The notes below the pieces were generated by a model. That model ran no database searches and had not been told where the DNA came from. It worked only from the letters and a program-made list of their open reading frames with translations. A DNA stretch of 8,342 bases from an uncultured Chloroflexota bacterium (lineage in GTDB: Bacteria; Chloroflexota; Dehalococcoidia; Lucifugimonadales; CAJWER01), in contig CAJWER010000122.1 in the NCBI GenBank assembly GCA_913030785.1, positions 1-8,342 of the forward strand, given 5' to 3'. Numbering within the stretch: position 1 is the first letter of the stretch; every line of letters begins with the position of its first letter. Both the position numbers and the translations under genes were made by a program. Below are positions 1-5,814 of this stretch, piece by piece.

Positions 1-16
1 GTACCAAGCATGTACC

Positions 17-106
17 AAAAGTGGCCCAAAAGAGCCCAATCCGTCCCTCCCGTCTTATCCCCCCAACTACGCGGCGATACACAATGGAACAAAATGGGAC
101 ACTTTT
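17..106. repeat. Imperfect terminal-like inverted repeat at the left edge
   Basis: The arm at 17-28 (AAAAGTGGCCCA) matches the reverse complement of the arm at 95-106 (TGGGACACTTTT) at 11 of 12 positions. The left edge also has a short direct repeat, GTACCA at 1-6 and 12-17, and a near-tandem AAAAGTGGCCC/AAAAGAGCCCA. Multiple short repeats of this kind are seen at the non-coding ends of some insertion sequences (IS21-type ends, for example), but no transposase is visible here. It may be a relic of an element end, or chance. The rest of 1-177 shows nothing I can call coding. Confidence 0.25.
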
Positions 107-177
107 ACAGGAATTTTGGTCAAAGCCCAGCGTGTAGCAGCTTGGGCATCAGCCGCCATCGACCTGGCCGCGCCCCC

Positions 178-1518
178 CTACTCCCCCAAATAAGACTCCT
201 CGGTTAGGCGGCTATTTTGAAGGCTCAGGTACTGGTCCTTGGTCATGGGCGGATTGCTCTTGGCAATAACCTCTAGACCCTGTGCGGCACCGTCTGCCAG
301 CAGGTCAATCACCGTCATAGACATCGCCTTTGCTGGCCTGATTACTGCCTGTTCGTAGTCCACGATGGTGTAGTCCACGCCGTGCCCCATGCCTGACGCG
401 CCGCCTGTGTATGGATGTATGGCAGGCATGATCTGACTCAGATCACCCATGTCGGTCGAGCCGCCCTTGACCCGATCTTCCGGGTGGACCTTGAAAGAAT
501 CTCGACCCACGAGAGCCTCCGCGTTTTGCCTGAACACGCCCATAAGCCCCGCGTCGTTGAGCACTGGAAGATAGCCGGGAATCGTAACGATGTTGACCTT
601 TGCTCCCAGGGCTAACGCACCCGCACGCAGCGACCTGTCCATCTTCCGGTTCGCGTCGTCGATCGCCGCAAGCGACGCACCACGAACGCGGCCCTCGTAC
701 CTCACCTGAGCTGGTATCGCATTGCCAGCGGCTCCCCCCTCCGTGATGATGCCATGCAGGCGAATAGTGTCCCAGTCCCGAAAAGTCTCCCGCTGAGCGT
801 TGAGAGCATTCAGTGCGATGAGCGCAGCCTGCAGCGCGTTGACACCCCTGTGGGGAGAGCCACCGGCGTGCGCCGCCTTGCCTACGAAGGTTACGTGCTT
901 AACAAGGTGTCCGTTGCTGCTACCCCCTGCCGTGAACTTCGTCTTGTAAGAACTCGCCGCCGTGTGGACCATCATCGCCATGTCCACGTCGTCGAAGGCC
1001 CCGAGGCGTATGAACTCCTGCTTGCCACCCATCAGCCCGAGCCGGCCCTCCTGGTGGAGCCGCCAGCGATACTCTACGTCGGTGAACTCCTCGGCCGGCA
1101 GCCCCATCAGGGCGATCCGGCCAGATAGTGCTCCAAGCACCTCGGGCTGTGATAGCGCAGTGGCGACCCCCAGTAACATGCCGAGCTGACAGTGGTGGCC
1201 ACATGCGTGGGCAGCGCCGCTGTCCGGATCAGCGTCTGGGTGGCCGGGAACGCGGAGTGAGTCCATCTCCCCGATGATCCCTACCGTGGGCCCCTTGCTC
1301 CCGCCGTCCAGATACCCCTTCAGGCCAGTGAGCGCTATACCCTTCTCATGCGATATCCCTAGTTCAGAGAGCTTCTTGCTCACCAATGACGCAGTCGCAA
1401 CCTCCCTGAACCCGAGTTCGGGATTGTTGGCCACCATCTTGGCCACCGACACAATCCAGTCTCTGCGGCGGTCGATAGCGGCCTGTGCAAAAGCCTTTAG
1501 CTGTGATATGTCTGACAT
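178..1518 (-). CDS. M20D-family metallo-amidohydrolase (paralogue 1)
   Basis: A 446-residue zinc-type amidohydrolase of the M20D family, whose members cleave amide bonds of N-acyl amino acids, aminobenzoyl-glutamate, indoleacetyl conjugates and similar compounds; the substrate here is unknown. It should be cytoplasmic, as no signal peptide or membrane segment is seen. The signature HACGHHCQLG at residues 104-113 supplies metal ligands C106 and H108. PAEE at 141-144 supplies the catalytic glutamate E143 and ligand E144. H185 in MVHTAA and H379 in GMGHG complete the expected five ligands. The central dimerisation lid is marked by GKAAHAGGSPHRGVNAL around 213-229. Family members usually have GHD-x-H after the cysteine; here it is GHHCQ. 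The ATG at 1518 gives an N-terminus that aligns with the neighbouring paralogue; only a weak GGGA lies upstream. It is downstream of the paralogue on the same strand, about 130 bp away, so co-transcription is possible. The family call is firm, the substrate is not. Confidence 0.93.
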   Translation of the reverse strand: MSDISQLKAFAQAAIDRRRDWIVSVAKMVANNPELGFREVATASLVSKKLSELGISHEKGIALTGLKGYLDGGSKGPTVGIIGEMDSLRVPGHPDADPDSGAAHACGHHCQLGMLLGVATALSQPEVLGALSGRIALMGLPAEEFTDVEYRWRLHQEGRLGLMGGKQEFIRLGAFDDVDMAMMVHTAASSYKTKFTAGGSSNGHLVKHVTFVGKAAHAGGSPHRGVNALQAALIALNALNAQRETFRDWDTIRLHGIITEGGAAGNAIPAQVRYEGRVRGASLAAIDDANRKMDRSLRAGALALGAKVNIVTIPGYLPVLNDAGLMGVFRQNAEALVGRDSFKVHPEDRVKGGSTDMGDLSQIMPAIHPYTGGASGMGHGVDYTIVDYEQAVIRPAKAMSMTVIDLLADGAAQGLEVIAKSNPPMTKDQYLSLQNSRLTEESYLGE

Positions 1519-1536
1519 GTCATAGTCCCGGCGGTT

Positions 1537-1630
1537 GGTTCGACAAGCTCACCATGAACAGAAGTAGGCGGCTTACCACGAATGGAAAACCACCCCCTGA
1601 ACGAACTCCGTTCACCCTGAGCCTGTCGTA
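1537..1630. repeat. Dispersed-type inverted repeat between the two amidohydrolase genes
   Basis: The left arm at 1538-1559 (core CGACAAGCTCACCATGAAC) and the right arm at 1610-1630 (GTTCACCCTGAGCCTGTCG core) are imperfect reverse complements, matching at 16 of 21 positions over the aligned arms, with about 50 bp between them. Arms of the type CGACAAGCTC / GAGCCTGTCG are common intergenic repeats in several bacterial groups. In the minus-strand transcript the arms could fold into a long hairpin between the two genes and so act as a processing or partial termination site. There is no run of T after either arm, so it is not a classical terminator. Confidence 0.65.
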
Positions 1631-1648
1631 GGGCCGTCCAGCACGCCC

Positions 1649-2983
1649 CTACTCACGGTACGTCTCCTCCTTCAACATGCCGCGCATCAGCTTTAGGTAC
1701 GCGGCGTACTTCATCGGCGCCCTAAATTCTCGTTTGATCTCCAGCGCCCTTTGAGCGCCATCCGATAGCAGATCTATCACAGTCATGACCATCGCCTTGG
1801 CCGCAGTCAGTACAGCCAGGCCGTAGTCATCAATAAGATAGTCGTCGCCGTGGGCGTTGCCCGAGGCCGCGACTATGTAGGGATGGATCACAGGCATGAT
1901 CTGGGAGAGATCGCCCATGTCGGTCGAGCCGGTACGATGCCCGAGGCCGGTCACGCGCCCCGCGCCGACCAGGGACTCGGCGTTTGCCCTGTGGAGCGCC
2001 ACCATCGTCGGCTCGCTCCGAATAGGCAGGTAGCCTGGCAAAGTCGTGATCGTGACGCTCCCACCGACGGCCATAGCGCCCGCCCTCAGAGCACGATCCA
2101 CCTTCGCGCTGGCCGCAGTGAAGGCCTCAATGCTCCTACCCCGCACAAAGGTCTCCATACGCACGTCCGAGGGCACCGAGCTGACCGCCGAGCCCCCGCG
2201 TGTGATTATCGGGTGGACGCGAATTGTGTCCTCGTCCCGGTAGGTCTCGCGCTGTGCGTGGATAGCGGACATGGCGATCATCGCAGCGTTGAGAGCATTG
2301 ACCCCCTGGTACGGCGACGACCCGGCGTGGGCCGCTGTTCCCTCAAACCGGATCAGTTTCGCGAGGAGCCCATTGTTCGTGCCGCCCACGGCGAAGCTCG
2401 CGCCATCCGGTCCTGGTATTGTGTGGGTCATCATCGCCATGTCCAGATCGTCCAGCTTGCCCAGCCGGACCAGCTCAGGCTTGCCACCCAGAAACTCGAT
2501 CTGCCCTGAGCGACGCAGCCCCTCGCGGTACTCGATCTCTATGTACTCCTCGGCCGGAACGGCGATCAACGCCACACGCCCTGACAGGCCCTCCAGCACC
2601 CCCGCGGCCTGCAGTCCGATGGCCACCGCCAGCATGGACCCTAGCTGACAGTGATGGCCGCATGCATGGGCGGCCCCTGTGTCCGGGTCAGCGTGCGGAT
2701 GGTGGGGAACGATCAAAGAGTCCAGTTCGCCCATTACCGCCACGGTGGGCCCCGAGGAGCCGCCCCAGAGCATTCCCTTCATACCCGTAAGTGCGATCCC
2801 CTCCTCGAGGGGCACATCGAGACCGCGGAGGGCGTCCGCCACAACCTTTGCCGTCTTTTGCTCACGAAATCCCGGTTCTGGCGAGTTCAGCACGGTACGG
2901 GCCAACCTGACCGCCTCATCTCCCCTGCGATCAATCTCAGCGCAAGCCGCCGCCTTCATCTGCTCCGTGGTCATCGCCGCCAT
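1649..2983 (-). CDS. M20D-family metallo-amidohydrolase (paralogue 2)
   Basis: A second full-length M20D amidohydrolase, 444 residues from the chosen start. It keeps all expected metal-site residues: HACGHHCQLG with C108 and H110, PAEE with E145 and E146, H187 in MTHT, and H378 in GNAHG. The lid segment GTAAHAGSSPYQGVNAL is also present. It aligns along its whole length with the downstream gene; in the 63-residue stretch from GIALTG past HACGHHCQLG I count 46 identities, so the pair is a tandem duplication that has since diverged. Start choice: TTG at 3004 and ATG at 3001 have no Shine-Dalgarno. ATG at 2983 has GGAGG at 2999-2995, 11 nt upstream, and the next ATG at 2974 fits the paralogue N-terminus even better but has a weaker site. 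The gene is divergent from the glycerate kinase and first in the likely two-gene minus-strand unit. Its substrate is unknown; differences around the active site and C-terminus suggest that the two enzymes prefer different substrates. Confidence 0.93.
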   Translation of the reverse strand: MAAMTTEQMKAAACAEIDRRGDEAVRLARTVLNSPEPGFREQKTAKVVADALRGLDVPLEEGIALTGMKGMLWGGSSGPTVAVMGELDSLIVPHHPHADPDTGAAHACGHHCQLGSMLAVAIGLQAAGVLEGLSGRVALIAVPAEEYIEIEYREGLRRSGQIEFLGGKPELVRLGKLDDLDMAMMTHTIPGPDGASFAVGGTNNGLLAKLIRFEGTAAHAGSSPYQGVNALNAAMIAMSAIHAQRETYRDEDTIRVHPIITRGGSAVSSVPSDVRMETFVRGRSIEAFTAASAKVDRALRAGAMAVGGSVTITTLPGYLPIRSEPTMVALHRANAESLVGAGRVTGLGHRTGSTDMGDLSQIMPVIHPYIVAASGNAHGDDYLIDDYGLAVLTAAKAMVMTVIDLLSDGAQRALEIKREFRAPMKYAAYLKLMRGMLKEETYRE

Positions 2984-3046
2984 TGTGTTGATAGCCTCCA
3001 TCAAGAACGAGAATGAATGGCCTTACCCAGGCCTGGCAAAGAGTAA

Positions 3047-3146
3047 AAGAATAGATGGATTTGTGAGGGACACCCTCACACTCCCAGCCCTTCGGCTTCG
3101 CTTAGGACAAACAACGGGGCTCCGTCCCTCTGCACACCCACTCAAG
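3047..3146 (-). repeat. Dispersed intergenic repeat, copy 1 (minus orientation)
   Basis: Read on the minus strand, this stretch runs GGTGTGCAGAGGGACGGAGCCCC, then about 30 bp of extra sequence, then GGGAGTGTGAGGGTGTCCCTC and a tail ATCTATTCTTTT. The same end block occurs at 4939-4978 in the opposite orientation. It contains a strong small hairpin, TGTGAGGG-ACA-CCCTCACA at 3062-3080. The extra internal piece, not present in the second copy, carries its own small AGCC-CTTC-GGCT hairpin at about 3086-3097. The 18-bp end at 3129-3146 reappears at 8154-8171 with one mismatch. It lies in the divergent region between amidohydrolase and glycerate kinase. Confidence 0.7.
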
Positions 3147-3282
3147 AATGAGCTCTGGACCTCGATGACACAGGCCTGCGAGTAGGAATACTGGCTCATC
3201 GTAATCACGCCTCCCACTTCACTTAGCGCGCACAACGCCCGCCGCGATTTTATCAGAGGGCTTCGGGGAGCGGCCACCTGAA

Positions 3283-3293
3283 TGATATATAAT
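3283..3293 (+). promoter_or_regulatory. Likely -10 promoter element for glycerate kinase
   Basis: The sequence TGATATATAAT contains a perfect TATAAT at 3288-3293 and, in an alternative register, an extended -10 form TGA-TATATA. A start near 3300 would leave a leader of about 38 nt before the GTG at 3338. No good TTGACA-like -35 is visible 16-18 bp upstream (the bases there are G-rich), which fits an extended -10 or activator-dependent promoter. It is an isolated AT-rich patch in GC-rich DNA. Confidence 0.45.
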
Positions 3294-3337
3294 CGCCATG
3301 TCCTCAACCAATGACACCGCACCGGCAGGACCTCACC

Positions 3338-4489
3338 GTGAAGATCGTAATAGCACCGGACTCTTACAAAGGAAGCATCTACGCACCTGAAGTGGCCCAC
3401 GCGATGCGCGAGGGCGTGCTGCGCGCCGTTCCGGACGCCGAAACGGTGCTCGTTCCCGTGGCCGACGGAGGCGACGGGACCCTGGAAACGCTGGTCGAGA
3501 CCTCCGGCGGCACGACGCACACGGCAACAGTGACAGGCCCTCTCGGGGAATCGACCGAGGCCCAGTGGGGCGCGATGGGGGACGGGAAGACCGCCGTCAT
3601 AGAGATGGCACGAACCTCAGGGCTAGCCCTGATTCCCACCGATCGCCGCGACCCACTCACAGCCACGACAGCCGGTCTCGGCGAGGTCATTCGAGAGGCG
3701 CTCGACAAAGGGTTTCGCCGCTTCATCCTCGGCATCGGCGGCAGTGCCACCAACGACGCCGGAGCGGGAATGGCCCAGGCCCTGGGAGTGCGACTTCTGG
3801 ACGCCACGGGAGACGACCTCGCAGTGGGCGGCGCCGCCCTGGCAGGACTCCAACAAATCGACATGAAGGGCCTGGACCCCAGAGCCGCATCCGCCGACTT
3901 CATGGTGGCCTGCGACGTCAGCAACCCCCTCACGGGGCCGGAAGGTGCTTCCGCCGTCTACGGTCCCCAGAAAGGCGCGACGCCTGCCCAGGTTGCACAG
4001 CTCGATGCAGCCCTCGGGAATTTCGCCGACGTGGTATCTCGTGACTTGAACGCCGATGTTCGAGACGTACCCGGCTCCGGGGCCGCGGGCGGCCTTGGCG
4101 GGGGCATCATGGCTTTTCTGGATGGACAGCTCCGTCCGGGCGTAGACATCGTCCTGGATACCCTCCAGTTCGATTTAAAGTTGGAAGGGACGGACCTGGT
4201 TATCACAGGCGAGGGCGGGATGGACTTCCAGACCGTCTACAACAAGGCCCCTATCGGCGTCGCCAGGCTGGCCAAGGCTCGAGGTATTGCGGTCATCGGT
4301 GTGTCAGGCTCGCTAGGCAAGGGATACACCGACGTCCACGACCACGGCATCGACGCTGTGAGCGCCATCACCAGCGCCCCCATGGACCTGGACGAAGCCA
4401 CCGCCCGGTGCTTCGAACTCGTCGCCAACGCCACCGAGCAGGCCCTACGTATGATGAGAACTGGCGCGGCCGTCTTTGGTAACGCATAA
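3338..4489 (+). CDS. glxK: Glycerate 2-kinase (GlxK/GarK family)
   Basis: A 383-residue kinase that phosphorylates D-glycerate with ATP, giving 2-phosphoglycerate in this family and so feeding lower glycolysis. Family marks in order: MKIVIAPDSYKGS at the N-terminus, PVADGGDGT at 40-48, LGIGGSATNDAGAGM at 131-145, CDVSNPLTGPEGASAVYGPQ at 192-211, PGSGAAGGLGGG at 245-256, VITGEGGMDFQT at 288-299 and KAPIGVAR at 303-310. Length is normal. The GTG at 3338 is preferred over the upstream in-frame ATG at 3311 because AGGA at 3327-3330 sits 7 nt before it and MKIVIAPDS is the standard family N-terminus. One oddity: most relatives read GEGR-x-D-x-Q, whereas here the arginine is glycine (residue 294). 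The gene is divergent from the amidohydrolases and 59 bp upstream of a MazG-like gene that probably shares its transcript. The glycerate source is not evident from the window. Confidence 0.94.
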   Translation: MKIVIAPDSYKGSIYAPEVAHAMREGVLRAVPDAETVLVPVADGGDGTLETLVETSGGTTHTATVTGPLGESTEAQWGAMGDGKTAVIEMARTSGLALIPTDRRDPLTATTAGLGEVIREALDKGFRRFILGIGGSATNDAGAGMAQALGVRLLDATGDDLAVGGAALAGLQQIDMKGLDPRAASADFMVACDVSNPLTGPEGASAVYGPQKGATPAQVAQLDAALGNFADVVSRDLNADVRDVPGSGAAGGLGGGIMAFLDGQLRPGVDIVLDTLQFDLKLEGTDLVITGEGGMDFQTVYNKAPIGVARLAKARGIAVIGVSGSLGKGYTDVHDHGIDAVSAITSAPMDLDEATARCFELVANATEQALRMMRTGAAVFGNA

Positions 4490-4498
4490 CTGCATATG

Positions 4499-4528
4499 TA
4501 AGGGGAGTGCAGAGGGGCCACACTCCTT
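4499..4528 (+). repeat. Repeat fragment forming a hairpin between glycerate kinase and MazG-like gene
   Basis: GGAGTG at about 4504-4509 pairs with CACTCC at 4520-4525 around the loop CAGAGGGGCCA, and the stem can extend outward through GT and AT pairs. TTT follows immediately. The text GAGTGCAGAGGGGC resembles the GTGCAGAGGG end of the dispersed repeats at 3129 and 4911, so this looks like a third, short fragment of the same family. It begins about 10 bp after the kinase stop and may reduce read-through into the next gene. Confidence 0.45.
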
Positions 4529-4548
4529 TGCATCTTGGAGTAGCGCCA

Positions 4549-4905
4549 TTGGAAGACCATCACAACAGCGAGACCGCAAGCCAGATCACCGCACTTGCAG
4601 AGAGCGTCCAGCGCTTCCACGAACGCTTTGGACAGGGAGACGAGGCATCCCTCGACGAGATGCTAGACCGCATCCCCATTCAGGACGAAGAGGTGCGGGA
4701 GCTTGAGCAAGCACTGCGCGGCGAGGGGCCCGTCAGGACCGCCAGCGAGGCCGTCGACGTGCTATTCGTGGCCATCGGGACCGTGCTCCGCCTGGATCCT
4801 GATTTGGCCGCAACTGCAATCGACGAGGTGATAGTCAAGAACGACGCTAAGACTTCGGACACACACCATATCAACGCTGCGGGCAAGGTGGTGCGCAGGT
4901 CGTAA
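4549..4905 (+). CDS. MazG-like all-alpha NTP pyrophosphohydrolase
   Basis: A small helical protein, 118 residues from the chosen start, of the MazG/HisE-like all-alpha NTP pyrophosphohydrolase superfamily. These enzymes split NTPs or related nucleotides into the monophosphate and pyrophosphate, either as house-cleaning or in a pathway. Seen directly: the first metal motif in DEEVRELEQ (E47, E48, E51), the second in EAVD (E67, D70), and the C-terminal KNDAK (97-101) followed by INAAGKVVRR, as in the family. Start choice: TTG at 4549 has GGAG at 4537-4540, 8 nt upstream. A longer version from GTG at 4507 is open, but that codon lies inside a repeat hairpin and its only Shine-Dalgarno-like sequence is too close. 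The gene probably shares a transcript with the glycerate kinase, though no functional link is obvious. HisE is unlikely, as no his genes are nearby. The nucleotide substrate is not predictable. Confidence 0.78.
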   Translation: MEDHHNSETASQITALAESVQRFHERFGQGDEASLDEMLDRIPIQDEEVRELEQALRGEGPVRTASEAVDVLFVAIGTVLRLDPDLAATAIDEVIVKNDAKTSDTHHINAAGKVVRRS

Positions 4906-4978
4906 GAGGAGTGTACACAGGGGCTGCGCCCCTCTGCCGGGAGTGTGAGGGTGTCCCTCAAAAACATATCTATCTTTT
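4905..4978 (+). repeat. Dispersed intergenic repeat, copy 2, with two hairpins
   Basis: This copy lies directly after the MazG-like stop. It carries the hairpin AGGGGC-TGC-GCCCCT at 4919-4933 and a second, TGAGGG-TGT-CCCTCA at 4946-4960, followed by A-rich then T-rich sequence (ATCTATCTTTTCTTA). The block GGGAGTGTGAGGGTGTCCCTC and the tail match copy 1 at 3047-3095 in the opposite orientation. It sits between convergent genes (MazG-like on plus, lutC on minus) and may help stop transcription, but there is no T run directly after the stems, so I do not call a standard terminator. Confidence 0.7.
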
Positions 4979-5031
4979 CTTATTAATTGGGCCGGGGGGT
5001 TGCCGTCAGGGCACTCCCCTTATGGGGCCAG

Positions 5032-5769
5032 CTAGCCTAGCAGAATCATGTGGACCTCGCGAGGTCCATGGACACCTGTCACGATGGTCTGATCAATGTC
5101 GCCGGACCGGCTCGGTCCTGAGATGATATTCATGTAGCTCGCCGTCCCTTCAACCAACGCCTCGCGCCGCCTAAGCGTGAATAGCTCGTCAAGGCTAGGG
5201 AGCACCCGGCCCCGCTGCACGATGGCCACATGGACCGGCGGCGTCAGGGCAACGAGCCGCGAGACCTCCTCGCTGGCGAGCAACACACAACTCCCTGTCT
5301 CGACGATCGCGTAGTCGACTCCCGTCACACCCAGGTCAGCGGAGATCGCACGCTCTCGCAAGTTTGATCGCTCTTCGTCACCACGGCCGTCCAACGCCAT
5401 AGTGGTCAGCGCGACGCCCGATGGCGGCAGTACAGACTCAAGAACTAGCTTTTCCACGATTTCCTGCGCCGAACGCACCACCGACCTTGCTTCGAGACTG
5501 CCTACAAGATCGACCACATACTGCTTTGCATCGACCAACGAATTGACCCTCTCAACCTTCCATTCCGCCGCTGCGGCCGACACCGCCAAGGCATCCATTA
5601 GCTCATCAGCCCGGCCCTCGGCATCCTCCAAGACATCCTGCGCGCGTAATTCCACGGCAATCACGTCGTCGGATAGCGCTGTAGCACTGGGCACCTTCTC
5701 GGGTGCCCCGACTCCGAAGCGCCCGAGCGCCCCACGCACAGTAGATAGAAATTCGTCGCGTTCGCTCAG
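5032..5769 (-). CDS. lutC: LutC-type LUD-domain protein of the lactate utilisation complex
   Basis: A LUD-domain protein of the LutC/YkgG family, third subunit of the LutABC system that oxidises L-lactate to pyruvate in the cytoplasm. From the chosen start it has 245 residues. Visible marks: DLGVTGVDYAIVETG at about 145-159, TPPVHVAIV at 176-184, NIISGPSRSGDI at 214-225 and GVHGPREVH at 232-240, all typical of the C-terminal half. The start is unusual. The only in-frame ATG/GTG-type codon at the front is GTG at 5739, which would lose the conserved EFLSTVRGALGR motif (YkgG has EFLNNVAQALGR). Upstream codons keep this frame open only to a TGA at 5781-5779. Within that space the best start is CTG at 5769-5767, preceded by GAGG at 5780-5777 with 7 nt spacing. 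It is the last gene of lutABC, about 45 bp after lutB. No clear terminator is seen after it; a CCCC-TTAT-GGGG palindrome at about 5017-5028 is weak. Confidence 0.9.
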   Translation of the reverse strand: MSERDEFLSTVRGALGRFGVGAPEKVPSATALSDDVIAVELRAQDVLEDAEGRADELMDALAVSAAAAEWKVERVNSLVDAKQYVVDLVGSLEARSVVRSAQEIVEKLVLESVLPPSGVALTTMALDGRGDEERSNLRERAISADLGVTGVDYAIVETGSCVLLASEEVSRLVALTPPVHVAIVQRGRVLPSLDELFTLRRREALVEGTASYMNIISGPSRSGDIDQTIVTGVHGPREVHMILLG

Positions 5770-5780
5770 CTCACCACCTC
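5770..5780 (-). promoter_or_regulatory. Shine-Dalgarno for lutC that supports a CTG start
   Basis: On the minus strand the bases just before the CTG at 5769 read GAGGTGGTGAG. GAGG (5780-5777) is a strong match to the anti-Shine-Dalgarno and lies 7 nt from CTG. No ATG, GTG or TTG in the LutC frame occurs at this distance: ATG at 5783 and the GTGs at 5776 and 5773 are in other frames or run into early stops. Confidence 0.55.
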
Positions 5781-5814
5781 ATCTCTATTCCCCACCCTCT
5801 CAGCGGCCTTCGCC

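Noticed and set aside
1850..2509. Plus-strand open frame of 219 codons antisense to amidohydrolase 2
   Set aside because: It is Arg/His/Pro-rich with no recognisable motif; the minus-strand M20 gene explains this region fully.
2651..3185. Plus-strand open frames across the amidohydrolase 2 start and the repeat
   Set aside because: They read through the antisense of a real gene and then a hairpin repeat, with no family resemblance.
3565..4044. Second plus-strand open frame inside the glycerate kinase gene
   Set aside because: It is extremely Arg/Gly/His-rich, out of frame with a gene whose motifs are all conserved.
4919..4980. Rho-independent terminator after the MazG-like gene
   Set aside because: Two good stems exist, but the bases right after the second are A-rich, and the T-rich stretch begins only about 10 nt later. 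The stems are also part of a dispersed repeat. Kept as a repeat, not as a terminator.
5017..5028. Terminator for lutC
   Set aside because: The CCCC-TTAT-GGGG palindrome has only a 4-bp stem and no following T run on the minus strand.
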